64,000 bases of DNA from DATKJS01 sp050015275 (GTDB lineage Bacteria; Acidobacteriota; Aminicenantia; Aminicenantales; Saccharicenantaceae): the NCBI GenBank assembly GCA_050015275.1, contig JBEKBS010000011.1, positions 20,913-84,912 on the forward strand, read 5' to 3'. Shown one piece after another: positions 55,691 through 64,000 of this stretch. The translations under genes were made by a program, and so were the position numbers. The notes beneath the pieces were generated by a model. It searched no databases and had not been told where the DNA came from. It worked only from the letters and a program-made list of their open reading frames with translations. Position 1 is the stretch's first letter, and every line of letters starts with the position of its first letter.

Positions 55691-57415
55691 ATGGCACTGG
55701 CCAAGAAAACGGGCCCGGCGCTGGTCCTCGTCGCAACCCTCGTCATCACGGGGATGGTGCTTTTCCCTTCCCGCCCGGAGAGAACCGAGCCGCCGGCGAC
55801 CACCGACAGCTTTGAGAACTGCACGGTCATCATGGTCGGGAGAAACGCCTCGGCGGACGGTTCGGTCATGGCGACCCATGCCGCCGATTGCGGGGTCTGC
55901 GATTTTACCTGGCGGCACGTGCCGGCCGCGGACCACAAGCCCGGCGAAAAAAGGAAGATCTACCACATCAATCAGATCCGGACGTGGCCCCCCTCGCAGG
56001 GCCTGAAGTGGGACCTGATCAAGAAAGATATCACGGGTGTTGAGCTCCCCGAGGTCCCCCATACGTACGGATACCATCACGCCGTTTTCGGCTACCTGAA
56101 CGATCAGCAGCTGGCCATCGGCGAGTCGACGGTGGGCAACCAGCGCAAGATGTCGAACCCCACGCCCTCGGGCGTCATGGACATCACCATGCTCACGCTC
56201 CTGGCCATGGAACGGGCGCGGACCGCCCGCGAAGCCATCAAGCTCATGGGCGGCCTCGCCGAGCAATACGGGTACGGCTTTCACGACTCGGGCGAAATGC
56301 TGGCCGTCGCCGATGCGAAAGAGGTTTGGGACTTCGAGGTCATGCCGGTCGGCCCCCTGTGGACGCCCAAGACCGGCAAGCCCGGCGCTGTCTGGGCGGC
56401 CCAGCGTGTCCCCGACGATGACGTCTCCGTCTGCCCGAACGAGTCGAGGATCGGCGAGATCGACCTCGCCGATGCGGACCATTTCATGGCCTCACCGAAC
56501 GTCGTATCCTACGCGGTCGAGGCCGGGCTCTACGATCCCAGGAGCGGCAAACCCTTCAACTGGAAACGGGCCTATAACCCGGCCGAGGCAAGCGCCGCGG
56601 CCGACCCCCGCCGGTCCCGTCTGTGGCGGCTCCTCGACGTCGTGGCCCCATCGCGGAAGTTCAGCCCGGAAACTCCCAACATGGACTTCCCTTTTTCGGT
56701 GAAGCCGGATAGGAAGCTCTCCGTGGAGGACGTCATGGCCCTGACCCGGGACAAGTCCCAGGGAACGGCCTTTGATCCTGTGCGCGGCCTCCGCGGCGGC
56801 CCCTTCCAGAACCCGAATTACTATAAAGGGACCCGACTGATCAGCGTCCCCAACGTCGAGTACACCACGCTCACCCAATGCCGGTCCTGGCTCCCGGACA
56901 TCATCGGCGGCATCGTTTGGGTGGCCCTCGGCTCCCAGGACACGTCCTGCTATATCCCCTTCTACGCGGGCGTCACGGACATCCCGAAGTCCTTCTCGGT
57001 CGGCGACCACTGGGTCCTCAACCGCGAGGCCGCCCGCTGGGCCTTCGATTACGTGGATTTCCATGTCCAGGTCGCCTACAACGCGGCCATCGTCGATGTC
57101 AAGGAAGCCCAAAGAAAATGGGAGGGCGAAGCCGTGGCCGGCGTGCCGGAGAGGGACCGGCAGGCCCAGGAGCTGTTCCGCAAGAGCCCGGCCGCGGCCG
57201 CCCGTTTCCTGACCGGATACTGTCTGACGAATGCCAGGAACGTCATCGAGGCCTGGTGGAAGCTCGGGGACGACCTCTGGGTGAAGTACAACCACGTCAT
57301 GCTCTACAACCCGGACAAGCGGCTGAACGGCAGGATCCCTACGGCCAGCCCGGAGTGGTGGAACAGGGCGGTCCGGGCCCATGACGTCCTGACGGAGCCC
57401 GAAGCGAAAAAGTGA
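55691..57415 (+). CDS. secreted C69-family dipeptidase (copy 1)
   Basis: 574 residues. A signal peptide (about 8-26) precedes the nucleophile region SFENCTVIMVGRNASADGSV, where Cys44 would become the N-terminal Ntn nucleophile after processing. Further family blocks are HTYGYHHAVFGYLNDQQLAIGESTVGNQRKM, the AREAI helix and the FDP..GLRGGPFQNPNYY region. PepD-type C69 enzymes cleave dipeptides. GGAGG is 8 nt before the ATG; a GTG 9 nt earlier overlaps the ribosome site and is rejected. It is followed 54 nt later by a close paralogue with the same architecture. Confidence 0.88.
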   Translation: MALAKKTGPALVLVATLVITGMVLFPSRPERTEPPATTDSFENCTVIMVGRNASADGSVMATHAADCGVCDFTWRHVPAADHKPGEKRKIYHINQIRTWPPSQGLKWDLIKKDITGVELPEVPHTYGYHHAVFGYLNDQQLAIGESTVGNQRKMSNPTPSGVMDITMLTLLAMERARTAREAIKLMGGLAEQYGYGFHDSGEMLAVADAKEVWDFEVMPVGPLWTPKTGKPGAVWAAQRVPDDDVSVCPNESRIGEIDLADADHFMASPNVVSYAVEAGLYDPRSGKPFNWKRAYNPAEASAAADPRRSRLWRLLDVVAPSRKFSPETPNMDFPFSVKPDRKLSVEDVMALTRDKSQGTAFDPVRGLRGGPFQNPNYYKGTRLISVPNVEYTTLTQCRSWLPDIIGGIVWVALGSQDTSCYIPFYAGVTDIPKSFSVGDHWVLNREAARWAFDYVDFHVQVAYNAAIVDVKEAQRKWEGEAVAGVPERDRQAQELFRKSPAAAARFLTGYCLTNARNVIEAWWKLGDDLWVKYNHVMLYNPDKRLNGRIPTASPEWWNRAVRAHDVLTEPEAKK

Positions 57416-57469
57416 CCGCCGGAGCCAGCGTCCCGCGATCCCCATGAATCCTCATCAAGGAGAGCACGA

Positions 57470-59206
57470 ATGAAAAGCCGAAAAATCCCGGCCCTGGCCG
57501 GAGTCCTCTTCCTCACGGTGCTTCTGGCGGGGGCCCTCATCGGCCAGAAAGCGGCGCCGCCGAGGCCCTCGTCGGACGATCTCCTCGTCCCCCGGGAGTC
57601 CTGCACGTCCATCCTCATCGGCAAGGACGCCTCGGTCGACGGCTCGGTCATGACCACCCATACCTGCGATTGCGGCATTTGCGATTGGACCTGGCGTCAC
57701 GTGCCGGCGGCCGACCACAAGCCCGGCTCGACCCGCCGGATCCTCCACATCTCCCAGTACCAGACGTGGCCCCCGGCGGAGGGTCTCAAGTGGGACCTGG
57801 TCAAGAAGGACTACGCCGGATTCGAAATTCCCGAGGTCCCGCATACCTACGCTTATCACCATGGGATGTTCGGCTACATGAACGAGAATCAGGTGGCCAT
57901 CGGCGAATCCTCGATCGGCAACCAGCGCAAGATGGAGAATCCGACCCCCGCGGCCGGCCTGGACCTCACCATGCTGACCCTTCTCGCCATGGAAAGGGCC
58001 AGAACGGCCCGGGAGGCCATCCATATCATGGGAAGCCTGGCCGAGAAGTACGGTTACGGCTTCCACGACGAGGGGGAGATGCTGGCGGTGTCCGACCCGG
58101 CCGAGGCCTGGATCTTTGAGATCATGCCCGTGGGGCCGCTGTGGACGCCCAAGAGTGACAAGCCCGGGGCAGTCTGGTGCGCCGAGCGCGTGCCGGACGA
58201 CCAGGTCAGCGTCTGTCCCAACGAATCGCGGATCGGCGAGATCGAACTGGCCAATAAGGACATGTTCCTCGCTTCGCCGAACGTCGTCTCCACGGCGGTC
58301 GAGATGGGCTACTACGACCCCAAGAGTGGCAAGCCTTTCAATTGGAAGAGGGCCTACTCCCCCCAGGAGGGCAGCGCCGTGAGCTCGAACGGCCGGATCC
58401 AGAGGCTGTGGCGGTTCTTCGACCTCGCGGCCCCCTCCCTGAAGCTCAGGCCCGAAATGCCCAACATGGACCTTCCCTTCTCGGTCAAGCCGGATCGCAA
58501 GCTCTCTCTCCAAGATGTCATGGACATGACCCGGGACCGGAGCTATGGGACGCCCTTCGACCCCGTCCAGGGGATCCGCGGCGGGCCGTTCAAGAACCCC
58601 AGCTATTTCCGGCAAACCCGGCTCATCGACGACGGCCGGGCCGAATACACCACGGTCACCCAATGCCGCGCCTCCCTGCCCGGCCCCATCGGGGGGATCG
58701 TCTGGATTTCCTTCGGATCCCAAGATACGGCTTGCTACATGCCCTTCTACGCGGGCGCGACGGAGCTGCCGAGGTCTTTCGCCGTCGGCGACCATTGGAT
58801 CTTCAGCCGCGATTCGGCCCGCTGGGCCTTCGACTATACGGATTTCCACGTCCAGGTCGCCTACTCCGAGGCCATCAAGGATGTCAAGGCCGCCCAGGCG
58901 CGATATGAAGGCGAGACGATCGCCCGCATCCCCGAGATCGACAAACAGGCCCTGGAGCTCTATAAGAAGCAGCCTGGGGAAGCGGCGAGGTTCCTGACGG
59001 CCTTCGGCCTGAACAACGCCAAGACCGTCGTGGACGCCTGGTGGAAACTCGGCGACGAGATTCTCGTCAAGTATAACCGGCTCTACCTCTACGACACGCA
59101 GAAAAGGATCTACGAGCGGGGCAAGCCGGCCACCCCGGACTGGTGGAAAAAGGCCGTCCGGATCTTTGATATCCTGTCGGAACCGGAGAAAAAAGACAAC
59201 CGTTGA
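57470..59206 (+). CDS. secreted C69-family dipeptidase (copy 2)
   Basis: 578 residues, signal peptide about 8-25. Predicted nucleophile Cys45 in PRESCTSILIGKDASVDGSV. It aligns along its length with copy 1 without obvious large gaps; shared blocks include THTCDCGICDWTWRHVPAADHKPG, GEMLAV, MPVGPLWTPK, VPDD, VSVCPNESRIGEIELA, SGKPFNWKRAY and GGIVWISFGSQDT. The two are clearly a tandem duplication that has diverged. AAGGAGA lies 6 nt before the ATG. A DUF6305-like gene begins 11 nt after the stop codon. Confidence 0.88.
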   Translation: MKSRKIPALAGVLFLTVLLAGALIGQKAAPPRPSSDDLLVPRESCTSILIGKDASVDGSVMTTHTCDCGICDWTWRHVPAADHKPGSTRRILHISQYQTWPPAEGLKWDLVKKDYAGFEIPEVPHTYAYHHGMFGYMNENQVAIGESSIGNQRKMENPTPAAGLDLTMLTLLAMERARTAREAIHIMGSLAEKYGYGFHDEGEMLAVSDPAEAWIFEIMPVGPLWTPKSDKPGAVWCAERVPDDQVSVCPNESRIGEIELANKDMFLASPNVVSTAVEMGYYDPKSGKPFNWKRAYSPQEGSAVSSNGRIQRLWRFFDLAAPSLKLRPEMPNMDLPFSVKPDRKLSLQDVMDMTRDRSYGTPFDPVQGIRGGPFKNPSYFRQTRLIDDGRAEYTTVTQCRASLPGPIGGIVWISFGSQDTACYMPFYAGATELPRSFAVGDHWIFSRDSARWAFDYTDFHVQVAYSEAIKDVKAAQARYEGETIARIPEIDKQALELYKKQPGEAARFLTAFGLNNAKTVVDAWWKLGDEILVKYNRLYLYDTQKRIYERGKPATPDWWKKAVRIFDILSEPEKKDNR

Positions 59207-59217
59207 GGAGGAATGCC

Positions 59218-59871
59218 ATGAGAACCCTTTCCACGCTGACGATCCTCGCGGCCAGCCTCGCCCTGCTGGCCGGGCCGGGCCTTAGTGGCCAGACCGTTCC
59301 CAAGGCCGGACTCCCCGTCCTGACGACATCGGCCGGCCAGAGCACCGACGTCGAGACGCTCAACATCGTCATGGAGGAGGCCGGGATCAAGTACGATTAC
59401 TGCGACGTCCCCACCGCGGACATGTTGGCGTCCGGGGTCGGACTGGGCGGGAAGCAGTCCGGGCCGGGATTCCATGTCGAAGTCACGACCGACACTGCCA
59501 AGTTCCCCGTTGGGACGCCCTACAAGGCGGTCATTTTCGCCATCGGGGCCAGCCTGAAGGGCATGGGCGCCTCGGGGCTCACGCTCGAGAGCGAGGAGGC
59601 CCGGCTCAAGAAGCTCGTTGACTATTGCAAACAGAAGAAGATCCTGATCATGGCCGTCCATGTCGGCGGCGAGTCCAAGCGGGGAGCGTCCGGCAGCGAT
59701 AACGAGCGGATGATCGACGCCGTGGCCCCGTTCGCCGACTACCTCGTCGTCACCAAGGACAGCAATAGGGACGGCCGGTTCACCAAGCTCGCCAAGGGCA
59801 GGAACATCCCCTTGACCGAGATCGACTATGCCCTCGGCCTCGTGGACATCGTCAAGCAGGTCCTGCTCTAG
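59218..59871 (+). CDS. secreted DUF6305-like protein
   Basis: 217 residues with a signal peptide (about 3-25). The mature part is an alpha/beta protein opening with PVLTTSAGQSTDVETLNIVMEEAGIKYDY, then YKAVIFAIGASLKGMGASGL, ILIMAVHVGGESKRGASGSDNERMIDAVAPFADYLVV and DGRFTKLA. It resembles a Rossmann-like domain that I associate with DUF6305, with moderate certainty. No catalytic function is known. GAGGAGG fixes the start, 11 nt after the second dipeptidase. Its place between dipeptidases and a heparinase-like gene suggests a binding or accessory role in peptide use. Confidence 0.7.
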   Translation: MRTLSTLTILAASLALLAGPGLSGQTVPKAGLPVLTTSAGQSTDVETLNIVMEEAGIKYDYCDVPTADMLASGVGLGGKQSGPGFHVEVTTDTAKFPVGTPYKAVIFAIGASLKGMGASGLTLESEEARLKKLVDYCKQKKILIMAVHVGGESKRGASGSDNERMIDAVAPFADYLVVTKDSNRDGRFTKLAKGRNIPLTEIDYALGLVDIVKQVLL

Positions 59872-59947
59872 GACAAGGGCGTTTGATCCGGCCTTTACGG
59901 GCACGACCTCGGGCCCGTCGATATGCCGGTCGGGGAGGAGATTTTCC

Positions 59948-62272
59948 ATGAACCAGGGGTTTTTCATCAAATCCTCATTTCTCTTGTCGGTTCTGATCCT
60001 GGTGACTTTTCCGCCGCCGGCCGGGGCCTCCGAGCCGATCCCCCGCGCGAGTTACCTGGCTTACGCCCGGGCCTCAGCCGATTGGGCCTACGGGCATTCC
60101 GCGGACATGTTGGCCCAATGGAAGAAGACCTTCGACCCCCTCAACGTCTTCGGCTATCGGCCCCCGGGAGGGTTTCTCGAAACGGCCGTCATCTATTCGT
60201 ATCTTTACGAAAAGGAAAAAAAACCCGAATACGCCGAACGGGCCAAGGCCATCCTCCTCTCCTACGGCGATTACCGGTCGGCCTACCCTGAATCGTCCGT
60301 TAAGCTCAGGCCCGACTACGCCGAGGGTGTCCCTGCCCTGCCCGATTTTTTCACGGCCATGCGGTACATCCGGGCCTACGACACTCTCCGCCGTCTCGGC
60401 CGCTTCCTGCCCCAAGAGAAGATGAGCGCGGAGGGTCTCATCGCCGAGAGCATGCGCTACCTCCTGCGGACCCAGGAGTGGGGGCCGATGAACCGGTCCG
60501 CGCTCCGGGCCGAGTCCCTGGCCTGGGCGGTCCGGGCCCTCCCCGACAACCCCGAAACGCCGAAATGGGAGATGCAGCGCCGGGCCCTGGGCGACGACAA
60601 CTGGGCCCACTGGGAGATCGAGGACGCCACCATCTACAACGGGGTCTGGCTCTACTCCGTCCTGGGCTACGCCGACGCTCTGGGAAAAATGGATGACCTC
60701 TTCAGGACGCCCGAAATCTTTTATTATGCCCAGTATTACACTCAGCTCATGAGCCCCGCCGGCATGATCCCCGATTATGGCGATGCCCACTGGATGTCGA
60801 ATTGGACCCATTTTCTAGTCTTCTTCGAGGCGGCCGCGGCCCGGCTGAAGGCCCCGGCCATCCAGTGGGCGGCGGAGACGATCGCCGCCAAGTTCGTCGA
60901 TTTCACGAAACCGGACAACGTCGGGCTCGGGGCCATGCTTCTCGACTGTTACCGGTGGGGAACGGACGACATCAGGCCGGTTCCCCCTTCCCCGCTCTCC
61001 GGAGAAGTCCTGGATGATATCGTGGGCAAGAAGATCGTCTTCCGGGACGGCTGGACACCCCGCTCGACCTACCTCCTCCTCAACTACCGGGACGAGGGGG
61101 ACGGCGGGCTGAACACCCGCGACTATCTGAGGGACTCCATCCCCGTCGAAGAAGAGAAGATGACCCACGGCCACGCCGACGAGAACAGCCTCGTCCTTCT
61201 CATGTCCGGAGGCTCGGTCCTCCTCCATGACGCCGGCTATCGGGACTATATGCCCTCGGGTCCCTTCGGCGCTTATCGCCAGGACTATTTTCACAACCGG
61301 CTGTGCGTCCGGCCCGAAAAGATCTGGATGGGTCAGAAACAAGGCGATCATCGCTACAGCATCCGCGACGCCGTTCCCGGTCAGGACCTGCTCGGCTTCC
61401 TCCGGGACGCCGGTTCCTACCGCCGGACGCGGACCCAAAAGATCGATTTCCTGACGTTCCCGGATTTCGATTACAGCCGGACGCGAGTGACCGATGACAA
61501 TTGGGGCTATCAATCCGACCGAGTCGTGGTCTACGTCAAGGATCCCGGGTGTTTTGTCGTCTTCGATATCTTCAAGGCCCTCCGCGAAGAATATTTCACC
61601 CTGGCCGACCTCTGGCACACCCAGAAGATCTTCGCCCGGGGCGAGCACTGGTACGACACCGGATACGAGAGGATCCAAAGCTTCGAGCTCGGGACGGACC
61701 GGCGGCTGCTCATCGTCTTCCCCTCTCCGCAGGCCGTGATTGAGGGGACCGAACCCGAGCGAAGACATTACCAGGACGAGTGGCTGGTCCACCAGACCAT
61801 GGCCCAGCATTTCGAGCTCGGCGGGACGGCCGTCCTCGTCTCCGTGCTCGTTCCCCATGGGGCTGCAGACGATCCTCGGTCATGGCTCGAGCGGATTTCG
61901 CTCGCGCCCGCCGGGCCTGAAGGAAAGGCCGCCGGGGTCAGGATCCGGCGCGGAGGGAGGGACGTCTGGATCGGGGTCAAGATGGACCTCCGGATGGACA
62001 TCAGCCGCGATACGCGGCGCCCCCGTTATACGTACGACGCCGGCCGGATCCGGGTCGGGGAGATCGAGACCAACGGGGATTTCCTTTTCGCGTCCGTGGA
62101 GGGCGACCGGCTGCGCTACACGATCGTCAACCTGACCAAGGCCCTGTTCAAGGGCTCGCCGCTCGTCGAGGCCAAGGACACTCTCTACGGGCTGGCGTTC
62201 GACGCGAGCCCGGACCAGGCGGGGACCGGAAAGCTGCGCTACTGGAGGGATGAAGCCGCCGTCAGGAGATAA
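59948..62272 (+). CDS. heparinase II/III-like secreted polysaccharide lyase family protein
   Basis: 774 residues with a signal peptide (about 8-28). The first half (about 35-340) is alpha-helical with TPR-like (alpha/alpha) toroid features. The central beta domain contains MTHGHADENSLVLLMSGGSVLLHDAGYRDY at about 405-434, the heparinase II/III hallmark with the conserved His409 and Asp411. The C-terminal third is beta-sandwich. Family members cleave uronic-acid-containing polysaccharides by beta-elimination. Exact substrate is unclear (heparin-like, alginate-like or oligouronide). GGGGAGGAG precedes the ATG. It is the last gene of the plus-strand run that starts at 52986 and converges with an uncharacterised gene 6 nt away. 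Confidence 0.75.
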   Translation: MNQGFFIKSSFLLSVLILVTFPPPAGASEPIPRASYLAYARASADWAYGHSADMLAQWKKTFDPLNVFGYRPPGGFLETAVIYSYLYEKEKKPEYAERAKAILLSYGDYRSAYPESSVKLRPDYAEGVPALPDFFTAMRYIRAYDTLRRLGRFLPQEKMSAEGLIAESMRYLLRTQEWGPMNRSALRAESLAWAVRALPDNPETPKWEMQRRALGDDNWAHWEIEDATIYNGVWLYSVLGYADALGKMDDLFRTPEIFYYAQYYTQLMSPAGMIPDYGDAHWMSNWTHFLVFFEAAAARLKAPAIQWAAETIAAKFVDFTKPDNVGLGAMLLDCYRWGTDDIRPVPPSPLSGEVLDDIVGKKIVFRDGWTPRSTYLLLNYRDEGDGGLNTRDYLRDSIPVEEEKMTHGHADENSLVLLMSGGSVLLHDAGYRDYMPSGPFGAYRQDYFHNRLCVRPEKIWMGQKQGDHRYSIRDAVPGQDLLGFLRDAGSYRRTRTQKIDFLTFPDFDYSRTRVTDDNWGYQSDRVVVYVKDPGCFVVFDIFKALREEYFTLADLWHTQKIFARGEHWYDTGYERIQSFELGTDRRLLIVFPSPQAVIEGTEPERRHYQDEWLVHQTMAQHFELGGTAVLVSVLVPHGAADDPRSWLERISLAPAGPEGKAAGVRIRRGGRDVWIGVKMDLRMDISRDTRRPRYTYDAGRIRVGEIETNGDFLFASVEGDRLRYTIVNLTKALFKGSPLVEAKDTLYGLAFDASPDQAGTGKLRYWRDEAAVRR

Positions 62273-62278
62273 GAAGGC

Positions 62279-62800
62279 TCAGACGGGCAGCCCCTGCTGC
62301 TTTCTCTGAGCGTCCTTCTGGAGCCCTTGGCCCTCGGCGAGAAGCTCGGCCAGCCTGTCGAGGATCATCCGGATCTTGATGTTGGCCAATCTCCTTTTTC
62401 CCGACTTCTGGGTCTCGAAATGGGCCTGGAGGTAGCTCTCAATTTCCTCGGCGCCCATGATGCCCCGGACGAAGTCGTCGCCGGCAAGCTCCAGCTTCAG
62501 ATCGTCCATCGTCTGACCCTGGACGATGATCTTGTTCTCGACGAGAGCCCGGGACCTCCATTGCTCGAAGTCCTTGGCGGCGTACACCGGAATGGGGCCC
62601 AGGAGCTTCTTGGCGTCCTGGAGCGTCTGGTCGAAGAAAGCCTTCCCTTCCTTGAGGAAATTCCTGGCCCGGTAGTATTCGGGATCGCTCGCGGGGATGC
62701 GGTCTTCGAGGTAATCGTTGAAGGTCCGGATGGAATCCGAGAGGAGCTCGAAGCACCGCGTCGCACGGATGTAGATTTCGCGCTCGACCTGGACCTTCAT
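62279..62800 (-). CDS. uncharacterised helical cytoplasmic protein
   Basis: 173 residues, no signal peptide, predominantly charged helices (RATRCFELLSDSIRTFNDYLEDRI, YYRARNFLKEGKAFFDQTLQDAKKLLG, RRLANIKIRMILDRLAELLAEGQGLQKDAQRKQQG). No motif or family recognised. It has its own good promoter at 62822-62850 and a 15-nt leader without a clear Shine-Dalgarno sequence. It is convergent with the heparinase-like gene and co-directional with the serine hydrolase upstream. Confidence 0.6.
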   Translation of the reverse strand: MKVQVEREIYIRATRCFELLSDSIRTFNDYLEDRIPASDPEYYRARNFLKEGKAFFDQTLQDAKKLLGPIPVYAAKDFEQWRSRALVENKIIVQGQTMDDLKLELAGDDFVRGIMGAEEIESYLQAHFETQKSGKRRLANIKIRMILDRLAELLAEGQGLQKDAQRKQQGLPV

Positions 62801-62821
62801 TTTCGCTGAACTCTGGGCCTC

Positions 62822-62850
62822 AATCTAGCACAGGCCCCGCCCGAAGTCAA
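62822..62850 (-). promoter_or_regulatory. promoter of the uncharacterised helical protein
   Basis: Minus strand TTGACT (62845-62850), 17 nt, TAGATT (62822-62827) preceded by TGC (extended -10). Predicted start near 62815, about 15 nt before the ATG. Confidence 0.6.
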
Positions 62851-62877
62851 CGGGAGTTTTCGGCCCCATTTTCAGCC

Positions 62878-63978
62878 CTATTTCTCGAGGATCGAGGCGG
62901 CGACGACGTTGGCGACCTTGCTCCGCATGGCGATGATCTCCCCCTTGTCGTCGGGGTGGATGCGGTTCGTCAAGAATATGACGGCCGTCTTCGTCTCGGG
63001 GTCGATCCAGATCGAGGTTCCCGTGTACCCCGAATGGCCGTAGGAGCCATAGCTGAAAAGGTCGCCCCGGACGGTGCCGTAATCGGAAGTGAAGTCCCAG
63101 CCGAGGCCGCGGCCGGAGTCGGCAACCTTCGGGAAGACCTCCGTCATGCGCTCCACCGTGAGCGGACTGAGGATGCGGACCCCATTCCATTCGCCGCGGT
63201 TGAGCATCATCTGGGCGAAGACGGCCAGGTCGTCGGCCGTGGAGAACAGGCCCGCGTTGCCTGAAACGCCGCCCTGGAGCCTGGCCAGGGGGTCATGAAC
63301 GATGCCGCGGAGCGGACTGCCGTCCACGACCTGGGTCGGGACGCAGAGCGGCAGGAACTGGGGCGGCGGATTGTAGAAGGTCCGGCTCATTCCGAGCGGC
63401 CTGAAGATGTTCTCGGCCGCGAACTCAGCGATCGTCTGGCCGGTCACTTTCTTCACGATCCAGGCCAGAGTGATGTAATTCAGGCAGCTGTAGGTGAACT
63501 GCTTCCCCGGGGGAGATTCCTTGGGGATCTGGGAGATGACCTTGACGAGGTCCTCCGTGGAACAGGGGTTGCCGTATTTCTTCTCGACCTCCTTGGGATC
63601 CGTATACGGCGGAAGACCCGACGTGTGGGTCAGGAGATGCCAGAGCCTGGCGTCGTCACCGGGTACCCCCTTTTCCTGGAGGTAGACCGCGAAATCCGGG
63701 ACGTAGGTCTTCACTTTATCCCAGAGCCGGACCTTCCCGCGCTCGACGAGGATCATGACCGAGGTCGCCGTCGCCACGGGCTTGGTGACGGATGCCATGT
63801 CGAAGATCATATCCCCGGACATGGGTTTCGGCCCGGGCAGCCACTGGCTCTCCCCAAATGCCTTTTTATAGACCATCCTGCCTTTGCGGGTCACGAGGAG
63901 CACGGCCCCGGGGAAGTCTTTCCGCTGGAGGGCTTCGCCGATGATCTGGTCAAGATAAGCCAGATGCTTCGACGACAT
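62878..63978 (-). CDS. serine hydrolase, beta-lactamase/S12 family
   Basis: 366 residues. The class-C penicillin-binding/esterase motifs are in order: SVTK at 63-66 (nucleophile Ser63, Lys66), YSCLN (Tyr base, about 162-166) and HSGYTG near the C-terminal part replacing KTG. It probably hydrolyses a beta-lactam, D-peptide or ester; the family is broad. The ATG at 63978 follows GGAGGAGG 5 nt upstream, so the start is well supported. The frame stays open to the window edge, and no signal peptide is present with this start. A longer exported protein beginning outside the window cannot be excluded. Confidence 0.8.
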   Translation of the reverse strand: MSSKHLAYLDQIIGEALQRKDFPGAVLLVTRKGRMVYKKAFGESQWLPGPKPMSGDMIFDMASVTKPVATATSVMILVERGKVRLWDKVKTYVPDFAVYLQEKGVPGDDARLWHLLTHTSGLPPYTDPKEVEKKYGNPCSTEDLVKVISQIPKESPPGKQFTYSCLNYITLAWIVKKVTGQTIAEFAAENIFRPLGMSRTFYNPPPQFLPLCVPTQVVDGSPLRGIVHDPLARLQGGVSGNAGLFSTADDLAVFAQMMLNRGEWNGVRILSPLTVERMTEVFPKVADSGRGLGWDFTSDYGTVRGDLFSYGSYGHSGYTGTSIWIDPETKTAVIFLTNRIHPDDKGEIIAMRSKVANVVAASILEK

Positions 63979-64000
63979 CCCGACCTCCTCCGGCTTGGCG

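Overview
The window is GC-rich chromosomal DNA of a Gram-negative bacterium. Evidence for a Gram-negative envelope includes two outer-membrane beta-barrel proteins (10369-11541 and the C-terminal part of 49700-52771), a lipoprotein, and many signal-peptide-bearing hydrolases. The gene mix is secreted glycosidases, VPS10/sortilin-like propellers, C69 dipeptidases, a DUF6305-like protein, and amino-acid oxidation and deamination enzymes. This resembles saccharolytic/proteolytic anaerobes of the Acidobacteriota-Aminicenantota type (Candidatus Aminicenantes). That assignment is an inference from gene content, not a database result. No insertion sequence, phage gene, CRISPR array or integrase is visible.

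Layout. 1-6 kb holds amino-acid metabolism: the tail of an EamA transporter, ornithine aminotransferase, homoserine dehydrogenase, TadA and threonine synthase, with two tRNA-Ser genes interleaved, then a D-cysteine desulfhydrase-like enzyme. 6-19 kb holds a sortilin-like propeller, a saccharopine/lysine-dehydrogenase-like enzyme, an Omp85-type barrel, alpha-mannosidase (GH38), MscL with a zinc ribbon, GH127 and gamma-glutamyltransferase. 18.7-25.3 kb is a plus-strand operon: a fused iron-sulfur/flavin electron-transfer protein, a DAO-type flavoenzyme, an aldo/keto reductase and a glycosidase-like lipoprotein. 25.3-28.2 kb is a FecBCD/BtuFCD-type ABC importer. 28.2-40.7 kb is a minus-strand glycan-degradation stretch: a CBM9-like protein, GH20, a second sortilin-like propeller, DUF4342, an NTF2-like protein, DUF2207, GH29, PilZ and a secreted ADP-ribosylglycohydrolase-fold protein. 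40.8-49.6 kb (plus) holds an acyl-CoA synthetase, an MFS permease, a Gfo/Idh/MocA dehydrogenase, a TIM-barrel/PF06439 fusion, a FakA-DegV fusion and a DUF1295 membrane protein. 49.7-52.8 kb (minus) is a predicted zinc-peptidase/propeller/barrel fusion. 53-62.3 kb (plus) holds a DctM-like permease, a 51-aa membrane protein, an M14/AstE-like deacylase, two tandem C69 dipeptidases, a DUF6305-like protein and a heparinase-II/III-like protein. The window ends with an uncharacterised helical protein and an S12 serine hydrolase.

How the genes fit together. Extracellular glycosidases and peptidases would release monosaccharides, amino acids and acyl/gamma-glutamyl derivatives. The permeases would import them, and the dehydrogenases, aminotransferase and flavoenzymes would oxidise them.

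Regulation. Sigma70-like promoters are easy to see and sit in divergent pairs at 3.4, 10.2, 18.7, 40.8 and 52.9 kb. Several place the predicted transcription start within 0-8 nt of a start codon that has no Shine-Dalgarno sequence, suggesting leaderless mRNAs. All other functional calls are by recognition of motifs in translated sequence; no similarity search was run.
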